DNA of 64,000 nucleotides from Malaya genurostris (lineage: Eukaryota > Arthropoda > Insecta > Diptera > Culicidae), in assembly GCF_030247185.1 (NCBI RefSeq), contig NC_080572.1:214549435-214613434 (forward strand). The letters run 5' to 3'. Below the pieces are notes generated by a model, which saw nothing but the letters and a program-made list of their open reading frames with translations, was not told the origin of the DNA and searched no databases. Of this stretch, positions 11,231-21,982 are shown piece after piece; position 1 is the stretch's first letter; every line of letters begins with the position of its first letter. Position numbers and translations under genes: made by a program.

Positions 11231-12064
11231 TTATAATATATCAGTGGTTTCATTCATTGGAGAAACGTCTTTCGAATGCGATTTACCACAATTCAAACAC
11301 CGTATATCCATATGACAATTTTTTGTTCCATGGTCGAAGCCTTGGCAACGACGACATTGCGTTAAGTTTGCAATACGATTATGCCGTTTATAATGTTCCC
11401 AATGAATTTTAATGTGGGAAATGAAACGTGCTTTTTCTAAAGTTTTCAAATTGTTTACATCACTTCGATTGAAGTGCATTAGGTAAAGTTCATGGTAAAT
11501 TCCAGAGCGTGGTTTAGAAGTACCATTCGCTCTTTTTTCATAAGTATCACTTGGGAAGGGGCAAAACCAAGCAATTCTTTCAGTTCATTTATAATTTCAT
11601 CAATACTTTGATCATTTGATAAACCTTTCAAGACAGCCTTGAAGGGTCTGTCTGATTTTATATCATATGAATAAAATTTATGAAGTTTCTCGGACATATA
11701 TCGAATAAGTCGTTCGTAATCTTCCAATCCATCAACCAAGACTCGACATTCTCCTCTTCGTCCGATTTGAAATGAGACTTTTACTTCCGGGAGAAACTTA
11801 GAAAGCTCAGTACGGAATGCTTTGAAGTCGGAAATCATCACCGTCACTGGTGGCACAATCGGATTCAGGAAGAATCTCGTAAATATTGTTAGACGGCATA
11901 GGATCAACGGAAGGGAAATCCGTCCGTTGTCTTTTATTTTTACATTCACATTCTATAAGATCGTGAATGTTATTAGAAAAATGTTGAATAACGGATTGTG
12001 ATTTATTCCGTATTGAATTATTTTTAGCCTTAGGCTTGTTGCCTTTCCGGTTGGACGCAGGCAT
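11231..12064 (-). pseudogene. Jockey ORF1 remnants, frameshifted
   Basis: Pieces of ORF1 in changing frames. The N-terminus MPASNRKGNKPKAKNN reads from 12064, followed by a deletion of about 73 bp. The central domain with FRTELSKFLPEVKVSF is at 11479-11840, and the zinc-knuckle part CRRCQGFDHGTKNC and CLNCGKSHSKD at 11231-11400. A small AT insertion near 11222-11240 breaks the third knuckle. The order matches the intact ORF1 at 18341-19831. Confidence 0.85.
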
Positions 12065-12403
12065 TTTTGAAATGAATGAAATTTTAAATTAAATTAACTA
12101 GGCTAAATTAGTCTTCGATTAGACTCCTAGCTAGCCTTAACAAAGGCTGATTAATTCCTTAGTCACTCTAATATCACTCTTTGTATCACTTAGTCACTCT
12201 AATATCACTCTTTGTATAGCCTTGAGAAAAGCTGACTAATTGTTAGTCTTTAAAAAGACTGTTAATGATTCAGGTAGCCTTGAAAAAGACTGAAGCCTTG
12301 AATCAATGAAACTCTAGGTAGCCAGAAAAAATTTCCAGGAGCCAAGAGCTATGCGCGTGCGGTGCGAACGACTGTTCAACACCGACTCTTTGGTAACCGT
12401 ACT

Positions 12404-12900
12404 AATATTCATGTCAGCAACCTGACTCATATCGTCTATTGAAACCCAAAAACAAGCAAAATGAGTTTGCTGTACGTCTGCTTCCAAGTTTATGTAGAAC
12501 CGCAAGATGGCATGAGTAGTTCAACATAAACTGATAATCCACTGATAATTCGAAGACAAAACGTAAAACAAAAAGGAATTTGAATGCTAAATTGAATAGT
12601 GAAGATGGAAATTTGTATTAAGTATTTTGTTCCATTGAATCGAATATAGGTTATAAGAACATTCATTTTCGTATAAATAACATTTCAATCAATTATCTCT
12701 GAAGCCTTAACTTCTAAAAAGAAAGGTAATACAACTTGTTGCCTAACATACTAGGCTAACGCGTCCACCTTTAGTCCCACCATCTTGGCGACAACCGTAA
12801 AAATAGCAACCCTGTGCTGTGCAGGCAGATGAGGAAGCGTCTTTCATTCGTTTCCGGGCGAGAATCATAATTTCGGAAATATCCCGTTGAATAAAATTCA
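12404..12900. other. Non-coding gap
   Basis: No recognised feature. Confidence 0.4.
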
Positions 12901-12939
12901 ACAATAATGGTATAAGGGATGTAATCGATAAATCGTGTT

Positions 12940-14580
12940 TTTTTCACCGCTCAATTTTCTCTGAGATAGCTGAACCGATTTCAGATTGTTTATTTCAAAG
13001 TTAAATTTTAAATCTTCAAATTTTGAGTACTTATCCATGTCCAATGTGCTAAAGCATGTGTTCTAGGTGATTAGAACGGATTCGTTTTGAGAAATCACTT
13101 TGCGAATATAGATTTGATTGCCTTTCAATCAATAGTTGTTTTCCATTGATGTATGTCCATGTTTTAGAACGATATTATTATTGAGTACAATATGTAGCAT
13201 TATCATTTTTCATGTGCAGGTTATTTTACAAGATCCATGTTTGTGTTAAGAACAGTTCTATTGAAAATCCAATGTGAAACTGATTTATTAGAACTTAGGT
13301 TTGTTATGTTTTTGTAAACGTCATTCCATTTCTTGTTTACAGTAGGTAGTAGTTTTCACGAGTTTCACAATTGTTTTTTCGTTGATTTCATGATTGCCTC
13401 TGTGGTTGGATCAACGCATGAGTTTTGTATCAGTTGCACAATAATTGTGAATAAATGTTCGTAATAACGGAAGAACTTAAAGTTCTGTTGCACAATATAG
13501 AAAATTACGCCTTTTCCATAACACAACAGTTACAAGAATAGTAATATTAACTTACTTGATAAATTGCACAATCAGTAGAAAAATACAGGACAGCAACATA
13601 ACATGCTACTTTGGAAAGGTAGTATACTCCCAAACAAGGTTCCTGAATTACGTTTAGATCCGACTTCTGATTGCGGAACCACAGGATGATATGTGAAACA
13701 AAATTAAAATAATGCAATTAATTATTCTGGTAGATGGCTGATCCGATCTAAGATTCAAATGAAATCTAAGAATCATCTATGATTCAAATGAAAGGTCTTA
13801 AAATCCTATAAAACATTCAACTTTTTAGTCAGATCTAACTTCCGGTTCAGGAAATACAGGGTAATTAGGATAAAAATGTAAATTTCACATAAATTAATCA
13901 GGTTTATCGGGTTTACAGATTTGGATAGTCGATTACCAAATAAATTTATTCAATTTAAGCGGTATTCGTCCATGAATATACCCCCAAATTTTAATTTGCA
14001 CTACAAATTCTCAAAGATGTCTACAGACTCCTCAGGTGAATTTAACTGATTTCGGCTACATTGATTTTAGAATTCCGGTTCCAGTATCGAATCGTTTCTC
14101 AGAGCTAATTCATTTTCTCAAAAAGGCCAAATCGAACTTCAAAAACAAAAATTCATATTAAAGGACTTAAGGTCCCACACAAAATTGATGAATTTTATCC
14201 GATTCTGGAATTAAATTGTTTGGCGTATTATTTTATGACCATTCGAACCATTTTGGGTTATGCTAATTCCTGAATACCGGCTTTGGAAGTACCATAAATG
14301 ATGACGAAAAACTCTAAAGTGGAACTTACTTCGACATCTTATGGAATGTTCAATCGATTGTCACACGTTAAGATTGAAATTCGATACGATTTGCAGTTTC
14401 GACATAACAGGGTAATGAGTGATTAAAATCTCAATTTGCCGTTTAAAACGACGATAATTAAAATAATGTCATGAGAACTGAAACACCGAAGAATATCCAT
14501 GCAAAAAACATATGCGGATTGATAAAAAAGGTATCATCACACTGCTAGGTGGATTAATCACGTTTTTTTTTTATAGGATT
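12940..14580 (+). repeat. Dispersed repeat, related to 24480-25500 and 55680-56600
   Basis: A run of short paragraphs of the type 'TGGCTGAxCCGATxTxxGATTCAAATGAAA', 'GATCCGACTTCxGGTTxxGGAA' and 'ACAGGGTAATTAG'. The order from about 13590 (CAAACAAGGTTCCTGAATTA) to 14555 (CACTGCTAGGTGGATTAATC) is repeated almost paragraph by paragraph at 24511-25512. It is non-coding and behaves as an old multi-copy mosquito-type repeat with internal subrepeats. Confidence 0.65.
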
Positions 14581-15294
14581 GGGCATATCTTTTCCTATAA
14601 ATTTTGTAAAAATCAGCTGCATAAAGTTGCATATTTCGCTTCGGTGTAAGGTTTTATCATAGATAAAAAAAGGCAAAATGTTGTATAACTTTGCCAGGAA
14701 ACAACAAACCTATGCACTACGTTCAACAAAAATATGGGATTTTTTTTTCTTCAATTATTCCAAACAATGTATGCATAAAAAATAACTTGAACCAAGTTAT
14801 GAATAAAAAATTTATTTCAAGGGAGTTGCCACAAAAACGCTTTGTATATCCGAAACGGTGCGACCTGCACTTTTGGTATATTTGACAAAGGGGCTGTCCA
14901 TAAAAGACGTCACACTTTTTTTGACGATTTTTTACTCCCTCTCCCCCCTTTGTCCCAAATTGTCACAGAAGCAAAGACCCCCCACTCCCCCTATGTCACA
15001 TGTCACGAATTCAAAATAAATAAAATTCATCTCAATACATTCAATATGTATGACAAACCATATAAATATGAGGGAAAAATCGATATAGATATATTATTGT
15101 TTTAGGTAAAGAATAATATTTCCTTAGTGTAGCATACAGGGCTGAGAAAATAAAGACCAAAACCTCATCAAAACGAGATCACTGCCGGAGAATCTTTTCA
15201 TTATCTGTTGATCAGTGAAATTTAAATCACATCGATCAATATCGGTACTGCTCTTCCGTCACACAATGGGTAGTGATTTTGAGCTAAAATGATT

Positions 15295-15327
<33 letters not shown>

Positions 15328-15408
15328 ATTTATTGGAATATGAGTTAAAATTAAATTATTAAGATTTAAATTGGGTGTTCAGCCACAAGTGGTGACTTTT
15401 CAGCCCTG

Positions 15409-15579
<171 letters not shown>

Positions 15580-15699
15580 TTGGTTATTACCATGAAGACA
15601 TCATTTGCTTCCGCAATTCTGAGATTTTTGTGTAGGGAAAATTCTAAACCTACTTGTATTGTGTAATGGGGAAAAGGAACTTATATACTAACTTACTAA

Positions 15700-18354
15700 C
15701 TAATATAGAGAGCGAATCGATTCAATTGAAGATTGCATCGATTTTTGTCGGAATTTGCTTATAATATTATGTGACATTACATCTAATGGTTCTATATTTG
15801 TGAGTCTGTGTAACTCATTTGTACTAAACCAGGGAGGACGCTTCAGAATCATTTTCAGAATTTTATTCTGAATCCTTTGAAGCCTTTTCTTCCTGGTGGA
15901 ACAACAGCTTGACCAAATTGGTACCGCATAAAGCATGGCTGGTCTGAAAATTTGTTTATAAATTAACAATTTGTTTTTTAGACAGAGCTTAGAATTTCTG
16001 TTTATAAGAGGATATAAACATTTAATATATTTATTACACTTTGCCTGGATTCCTTCAATGTGATCCTTGAAAGTGAGTTTTTTGTCATACGTTAAACCTA
16101 AGTATTTAGCTTGATCAGACCATGTCAATTCCAAGCCATTCAATTTGAGAATGTGATTATTGTTTGGTTTAAGAAAAGAAGCTCTTGGCTTGTGAGGAAA
16201 GATAATTAATTGCGTTTTTGCTGCATTTGGTTTAATTTTCCATTTTGACAGATAATCACTGAAAATATTTAAACTTCTTTGTAGGCGACTGCAGATCACT
16301 CTTAGATTTCTACCTGTGGCTAACAGACTTGTGTCGTCACAGAATAGCGATTTCTGACAACCAACGGGTAGATTTGGAAGATCAGAAGTGAAAATATTAT
16401 ACAAGATTGGAGCTACACTCGAACCCTGCGGAACACCGGCTCGTACGGGTAGCAATTCAGATTTACAATTCTGATAGCTAACCTGAAGAGTACGATCAGT
16501 TAAATAATTTTGAATCATTTTGATCAAATAAATAGGAAACTGGAAATCAGACATTTTTGCTATTAAACCTTTGTGCCAAACACTGTCGAATGCTTTTTCT
16601 ATGTCTAGAAGAGCAACTCCAGTGGATAACCCAGAAGATTTATTTGATTTTATCATGTTCGTTACTCTGACAAGTTGATGAGTAGTTGAATGTTCATGAC
16701 GAAATCCAAACTGCTCTGGTAAAAAAATTGAATTCTCATTTATATGAGTCATCATTCTTAACAAGATAATTTTTTCAAAAAGTTTACTGATAGAAGAAAG
16801 TAAGCTAATTGGGCGATAACTTGATGTTTCTGCTGGGTTTTTATCAGGTTTTAGGATAGGAATTACTTTAGCGTTTTTCCATCTTTTTGGGAAGTAAGCT
16901 AATGAAAAACACTTGTTGAAAATTTTAACCAGGAGTCTCAAGGCAACATCGGGAAGATTTTTAATAAGAATATTAAAAATTCCATCATTACCAGGAGCCT
17001 TCATGTTTTTAAGTTTTCTAATAATTGATTTAATTTCATCAAAATTCGTCTCAATAATGTCATCGTGTGATAACACTTGGGTTGAAATATGATCATATTT
17101 CAGTGAGACTTCATTTTCAATAGGACTCACAACGTTCAAATTAAAATTGTGGACACTCTCGAACTGCTGAGCAAGTTTTTGAGCTTTTTCGCCATTTGTA
17201 AGAAGTATTTGATTTCCTTCCTTGAGAGCAGGAATAGGTTTCTGAGGTTTCTTAAGAACCTTAGAAAGTTTCCAGAAAGGTTTAGAATATGGTTTAATTT
17301 GTTCAACTTCTTTAGCGAAATTTTCATTTCGCAAAAGAGTAAATCTATGTTTAATTTCTTTTTGTAAATCCTTAACTATGTTTTTCATAGCAGGATCACG
17401 AGAACGTTGATATTGTCGTCGACGAACATTCTTCAACCGAATGAGCAGTTGAAGATTGTCATCGATGATAGGAGAATTTAATTTAGTTTGAGCTTTGGGA
17501 ACTGAAAGATTTCTAGCTTCGATAATATAATGATTCAAATTATCAATTGCTGTGTCGATATCCGCAGAATTTTCTAAAATAGTTTCATGATCCACATGAT
17601 TTTCAATGTGAGATCTGTAATCCAACCAATTTGCTCTATGATAGTTGAAAATAGAACTAATTGGATTAATTATAGCTTCGTTGGAAAGTCTGAATGTTAC
17701 AGGAAGATGATCAGAGTCAAAATCAGCATGAGTAATCGGTTCACTACAAATGTGACTTTGATCTGTTAGAACCAGATCAATTGTAGACGGGTTTTTCACG
17801 GAAGAGAAACAAGTAGGATTACTGGGATGAAGAACTGTAAAGTAACCAGCTGAGAGTTGATTATGAAGTATTTTACCATTACTGTTATTTTGCCTACAAT
17901 TCCACTGGACATGCTTAGCATTTAAGTCCCCTATTACGAAAAATTTCGATCGATATCTTGTAAGTTTTTGCAAATCGCCTTTAAAGAAATTTAATTGTTC
18001 GCCGGTGCATTGGAATGGCAAATATGCTCCAGCGATGAAATAAATTCCATGAATGGTTTCAACTTCGATTCCCAAGCTTTCAATAACTTTAGTATTGAAA
18101 GAAGGTAAAATTCGATGTTTAATTTGCCGTTGGACAAAAATGGCAACTCCACCACCAATTCCAGTAAACCTGTCAAATCGATGAACCACATAATGTGGAT
18201 TACTTTTCAATTTTACATTTGGTTTAAGAAAAGTTTCTGTCACAATGGCAATATGAATTTTGTGAACTTTGAGAAAATTATAAAATTCATCTTCACTCGA
18301 TTTCAAAGATCGAGCATTCCAATTTAAAATATTCAAATAATTATTTAACATCAC
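15700..18354 (-). CDS. Jockey ORF2: endonuclease and reverse transcriptase, 884 aa
   Basis: The catalytic protein of the element: it nicks target DNA and reverse-transcribes the RNA at the nick. Endonuclease domain, residues about 1-230: NILNWNARSLKS, IAIVTETFLKP (catalytic Glu), GGGVAIFVQRQI, VIGDLNAKHVQWN, STIDLVLTDQ and DFDSDHLPVTF (catalytic Asp-His). A linker follows with a basic, coiled-looking part. Reverse transcriptase, about 430-720: APGNDGIFN, YRPISLLSSISKLFEKII, TGVALLDIEKAFDSVWHKG (motif A Asp), RAGVPQGSSVAPILYNIF (motif B) and SLFCDDTSLLATG (motif C, FCDD with Cys at the usual Ala), then KTQLIIFP and AKYLGLTYDKKLTFKDHI (thumb). The C-terminus has RPAMLYAVPIWSSCC and KRPPWFSTNELHRLTNIEP. 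Length is normal for Jockey. The start MMLNNYLN at 18354 overlaps the ORF1 end by 14 nt in another frame, so translation probably relies on reinitiation or coupling. No stop or frameshift was seen. Confidence 0.93.
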   Translation of the reverse strand: MMLNNYLNILNWNARSLKSSEDEFYNFLKVHKIHIAIVTETFLKPNVKLKSNPHYVVHRFDRFTGIGGGVAIFVQRQIKHRILPSFNTKVIESLGIEVETIHGIYFIAGAYLPFQCTGEQLNFFKGDLQKLTRYRSKFFVIGDLNAKHVQWNCRQNNSNGKILHNQLSAGYFTVLHPSNPTCFSSVKNPSTIDLVLTDQSHICSEPITHADFDSDHLPVTFRLSNEAIINPISSIFNYHRANWLDYRSHIENHVDHETILENSADIDTAIDNLNHYIIEARNLSVPKAQTKLNSPIIDDNLQLLIRLKNVRRRQYQRSRDPAMKNIVKDLQKEIKHRFTLLRNENFAKEVEQIKPYSKPFWKLSKVLKKPQKPIPALKEGNQILLTNGEKAQKLAQQFESVHNFNLNVVSPIENEVSLKYDHISTQVLSHDDIIETNFDEIKSIIRKLKNMKAPGNDGIFNILIKNLPDVALRLLVKIFNKCFSLAYFPKRWKNAKVIPILKPDKNPAETSSYRPISLLSSISKLFEKIILLRMMTHINENSIFLPEQFGFRHEHSTTHQLVRVTNMIKSNKSSGLSTGVALLDIEKAFDSVWHKGLIAKMSDFQFPIYLIKMIQNYLTDRTLQVSYQNCKSELLPVRAGVPQGSSVAPILYNIFTSDLPNLPVGCQKSLFCDDTSLLATGRNLRVICSRLQRSLNIFSDYLSKWKIKPNAAKTQLIIFPHKPRASFLKPNNNHILKLNGLELTWSDQAKYLGLTYDKKLTFKDHIEGIQAKCNKYIKCLYPLINRNSKLCLKNKLLIYKQIFRPAMLYAVPIWSSCCSTRKKRLQRIQNKILKMILKRPPWFSTNELHRLTNIEPLDVMSHNIISKFRQKSMQSSIESIRSLY

Positions 18355-19831
18355 TGTTAAATTTTAAATTCATTATAATATTATTTGCAAATTTCCATCC
18401 GATTTGAAATGCTTCAAAAAGTGATGAAGTCGAATTCATTTGGATGATCATTTGAAAAAGTTGATCTTGTAGGTAGATCATTTTATTTTCAGTTATATCG
18501 CCTAAATCGACTTCATTTAAAGAAGCGAATGGCATTGAAGGAATATTTGTAGGTAGACTGCCATTAGAAGAAGATGATTTGGCCGGTCTACCTATTAATA
18601 AATTGTTTTCGTTAGAAGAAGAACTGCAAGGCGGTCCTGTGTTTTGATTATTTACATTAGAAGAAATAGGAGATAGATTTCTACCTAATATACCAGCATA
18701 ACTGACATTAGAAGAAGATGATGACGAGGTCGATCTACCTGTCAATAAATTGTTTTCGTTAGAAGACGAATTGGCAGGTGCCTTAGAAGAATTTTCAGGT
18801 ATGTTCTGTAAATTTAAGGTCGTTGATTTGACTTGTTGTCTAAGCGAACGAGCGTTTAAAATTTTTTCCCTGACAGGACATTTCAAATAATTGGATTTAT
18901 GATTTCCATTGCAATTTGAACATGAAAATTTATCAGTGGTTTCATTCATTGGACAAGCGTCTTTCGAATGCGATTTACCACAATTCAAACACCGTATATC
19001 CATATGACAATTTTTGGTTCCATGACCGAAGCCTTGGCAACGACGACATTGCGTTAAGTTTGCAATACGATTATGCCGTTTATAATGTTCCCAATGAATT
19101 TTAATGTGGGAAATGAAACGTACTTTTTCTAAAGTTTTCAAATTGTTTACATCACTTCGATTGAAGTGTATTAGGTAAAGTTCATGGGAAATTCCAGAGC
19201 GTGGTTTAGAAGTACCATTCGCTCTTTTTTTCAAAAGTATTACTTGGGAAGGGGCAAAACCAAGCAATTCTTTTAGTTCATTTTTAATTTCATCAATACT
19301 TTGATCATTTGATAATCCTTTCAAGACAGCCTTGAAAGGTCTGTCTGATTTTATATCATATGAATAAAATTTATGAAGTTTTTCGGACAAATATCGAATA
19401 AGACTTTCGTAATCTTCCAATCCATCCACCAAGACTCGACATTCTCCTCTTCGTCCGATTTGAAATGAGACTTTTACTTCCGGGAGAAAAGTAGAAAGCT
19501 CAGTACGGAATGCTTTGAAGTCGGAAATCATCACCGTCACTGGTGGCATAGATTGATGTTTCTTCCCAGAACGACAAGCGTCCATTTTGGGAATTTTTGA
19601 AGAATTTTCTTCTATGTCGCTACAATCGGATTCAGGAAGAATCTCGTAAATATTGTTAGACGGCATAGGATCAACGGAAGGGAAATCCGTCCGTTGTCTT
19701 TTATTTTTACATTCAGATTCTATAAGATCATGAATGTTATTAGAAAAATGTTGAATAACGGATTGTGATTTATTCCGTATTGAATTATTTTTAGCCTTAG
19801 GCTTGTTGCCTTTCCGGTTGGACGCAGGCAT
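18341..19831 (-). CDS. Jockey ORF1: gag-like RNA-binding protein, 496 aa
   Basis: The nucleocapsid-like protein that packages the LINE RNA. The basic N-terminus MPASNRKGNKPKAKNN is followed by a segment with KRQRTDF. Residues about 95-215 form a conserved domain (PPVTVMISDFKAFRTEL, GRRGECRVLVDGLEDYESLI, RPFKAVLKGLSNDQSIDEI), with the PRE-like look of Jockey and insect ORF1 proteins. Three zinc knuckles follow at about 265-315: CRRCQGFGHGTKNC, CLNCGKSHSKDAC and CSNCNGNHKSNYLKC. A Ser/Asn-rich linker has a repeated ENNLLTGR / ENNLLIGR unit, and the protein ends after LFEAFQIGWKFANN. The linker is length-variable between the two Jockey copies. The start is chosen at the first ATG after the leader, which is also conserved in the deleted copy. 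Confidence 0.92.
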   Translation of the reverse strand: MPASNRKGNKPKAKNNSIRNKSQSVIQHFSNNIHDLIESECKNKRQRTDFPSVDPMPSNNIYEILPESDCSDIEENSSKIPKMDACRSGKKHQSMPPVTVMISDFKAFRTELSTFLPEVKVSFQIGRRGECRVLVDGLEDYESLIRYLSEKLHKFYSYDIKSDRPFKAVLKGLSNDQSIDEIKNELKELLGFAPSQVILLKKRANGTSKPRSGISHELYLIHFNRSDVNNLKTLEKVRFISHIKIHWEHYKRHNRIANLTQCRRCQGFGHGTKNCHMDIRCLNCGKSHSKDACPMNETTDKFSCSNCNGNHKSNYLKCPVREKILNARSLRQQVKSTTLNLQNIPENSSKAPANSSSNENNLLTGRSTSSSSSSNVSYAGILGRNLSPISSNVNNQNTGPPCSSSSNENNLLIGRPAKSSSSNGSLPTNIPSMPFASLNEVDLGDITENKMIYLQDQLFQMIIQMNSTSSLFEAFQIGWKFANNIIMNLKFNSDVK

Positions 19832-20128
19832 TTTTGAAATTAATGAAATTTTAAATTAAATTAACTAGGCTAAATTAGTCTTCGATTAGACTCCTAGCTA
19901 GCCTTAAAAAAGGCTGATTAATTTCTTAGTCACTCTAATATCACTCTTTGTATCACTTAGTCACTCTAATATCACTCTTTGTATCACTTAGTCACTTAGT
20001 TAGTGATTCAGGTAGCCTTGAAAAAGACTGAAGCCTTGAATCAATGAAACTCTAGGTAGCCAGAAAAAAAAATTCCAGGAGCCAAGAGCTATACGCGTGC
20101 GGTGCGAACGACTGTTCAACACCGACTG
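19832..20128 (-). promoter_or_regulatory. Jockey 5' UTR with tandem subrepeats
   Basis: The leader of the element. It contains two to three tandem copies of a unit of about 32 bp (TAGTCACTCTAATATCACTC then TTTGTATCACT) at 19926-19996, and the start AGTCGGTGTTGAACAGTCG at 20128. Known Jockey-type elements carry an internal RNA polymerase II promoter at their 5' end. That this leader acts so is inferred from its position and conservation in the sister copy (12065-12388). Confidence 0.6.
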
Positions 20129-20751
20129 AAAATGATTCTTGATTTATGTAAGTTCAATCATTGGATGATTTGATAAGCTGGTGGAGGAAAATCACATATG
20201 ATCAAGATAAGACATGACATGATCTACGTCTGAAATCCTTGATCTCCCGCCCTTTTTCAAATGGAGTACAATTGAATAAACTGCATCAGAATCAGATAAG
20301 AGAAATTCTTATGATATACTATTATCAATGCTTGAAAATCAAATTACTGAAAAAATTGTCAGTGCATAACTTAAGTTAAACCGTTTGAAAGCATCCTTTT
20401 CTTTTTTACTCATATTTGGCAAAATTTATTAATTTCGCTAATTTACTCGCTCCTCCGTGCACTTTTGCTGATCACAACATAAATGATTTCCTGCATCACT
20501 TATTTCCGAATTTACAAAAAGAAGCTTTTACATCAACAAATACACGTTTTCCTATAGAATGTAAACGTTTATTGTGGAGATTTTTTCAGGAAGTAGTAAT
20601 ATAATTAGGTATTTCAAAAATGGCTCATTGAAAATATTGGACGTCATATTCCAAAAAACCGCCTCCCCCCCCCCAAGTCACAAAAGGTCACCTTTTATGA
20701 AACACCCCCCTCCCCCTTGCGACGTGACGTCTTTTATGGACAGCCCCAAAG

Positions 20752-21896
20752 TAAAAATAATTTTAGTAATAGTTCTAAAAGTTTGTCGAAGAAAAAAAAA
20801 TTTCTATCTCTTCAGAAAAAAAAGTTATGGTTATTTTTTTGTCAAAGTAGGCCATGAAGTAGTAATAGAATCAAATTACGCGGTACATATTTGTAAATAA
20901 TTTCTTAAAAGCAACTATATGTATAAAAATGACGGTTTGGCAGCTACTGAGTTATGTCCATGTTTTTATTGATTCGAACCACTGTGCGTCGTTAGAAGTG
21001 ACGATGCAGCTACTGAAAAATCTTAGTAGGACGACTTTAACAAGACTGGATTCTCATGGTTTCATAGCTATTCAAATTCATCCGAATCCGGCTTCCGGTT
21101 CGTGGAAAACAGTATAATGGGGGATTATTTAGGAGTTAACCAATTTGTGTACGTCGGGCGCATAACCGTTATTGTATGTTCTATGTTAACCAGTACTTAA
21201 AGTGCTCTGAGAATAACAGAAACATTATGTCTGCTGAGTGGTTTATGTTGAACTACTAAATTGCATAGCAGTTCAGCGTAAACTGTTATGCACTGACGAG
21301 TCGAAGATGAAACATTTATTTATTTATTTTAATGAATTCATACAACAATAAAAAGTCTTGCCGAATATGATTGTCATTTGAAATATTGCAACTCATGGAC
21401 CAAATAGACTCAGGAAAAATAATACGAAAATTTTGTTTGCAACGCTATCTGTGTATTAACCCCGACATTTATTGAACAACGTGTTATGTAGAATCAATCT
21501 TATTTCATAACAAATAAAATCATCACATAGTTGTTCACGTTACCTTTCAAAAATATATGTAGGTTCACAAGTGCGGAGTACAACCGAAGATCAGTGATTA
21601 TCGAAAGATTATCGCTGGGCGTTCGCCAACTGATATAATTCGATTCTTCGGTTACCCGAGATTAGCTGTATACTTTACTAGAAGTACTTTTACTGGAAGT
21701 ACTTTTTTTTTTACTCTTCAAAAACATTTTACTTGAATACAATATCGTATACAGTACTTGTACGTAATATCCCGACCATTTATTGGTTATGACAATTTAC
21801 TCGATACCCATGACTTAAAAGAATACCAATAGTAATCTCTTACCCTGTACACTAAATTAACTAAATTTAGTTATTTTAGTATCATCACGTCAGCGT
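20752..21896. other. Non-coding stretch
   Basis: AT-rich sequence between the TIR element and the SINE head. One paragraph near 21080 (AATCCGGCTTCCGGTTCGTG) resembles the dispersed repeat family, so a fragment may be present. No gene recognised. Confidence 0.4.
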
Positions 21897-21897
21897 C

Positions 21898-21982
21898 CCG
21901 GGTTGGCGGTTCAATGCATAGGACGCTGGTCTTACAATCCAGTTGTCGTATGTTCGAGCCCCGCCCTGGAAGGATTCTTATG
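21898..21982 (+). mobile_element. tRNA-derived SINE head (tRNA-Val-like), body replaced
   Basis: GGGTTGGCGGTTCAATGCAT (A-box region), an anticodon arm around CTTACAA, and TGTTCGAGCC (B box, close to GGTTCGANTCC). It nearly matches the head of the SINE at 42483. Here the sequence after GGATTCTTA switches to a different segment (TGTCGTTTTTCATTGA), which occurs inverted upstream of the SINE body at 25905. The head and body have been separated by rearrangement. The loop reads UAC in the anticodon position; stems are imperfect, so this is not a functional tRNA. Confidence 0.6.

Larger units (their letters stand above)
9383..12388 (-). mobile_element. Jockey-clade LINE, internally deleted copy
   Basis: A 3.0-kb minus-strand element flanked by a 15-bp target-site duplication TTTGGTAACCGTACT (9368-9382 and 12389-12403). 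Both termini match the full-length copy at 15298-20128, but at least four internal blocks are missing. In coordinates of the full copy these are about 15982-16779, 16963-17560, 18165-18423 and 19549-19621. It also carries about 70 bp in the ORF1 linker that the full copy lacks, so it does not descend directly from that copy. The deletions remove most of the reverse transcriptase and the ORF1/ORF2 junction. The 3' UTR has only about 9 TA units (9479-9497). The 5' leader has two copies of the TAGTCACTCTAATATCACTC repeat at 12161-12222. The element cannot be autonomous. Confidence 0.9.

Noticed and set aside
9383..12388. Missing blocks in the deleted Jockey copy considered as spliced introns
   Set aside because: The three large gaps do not have GT-AG boundaries on the transcribed strand, and the 3' UTR and 5' end are otherwise genomic-like. 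Deletion is the simpler reading.
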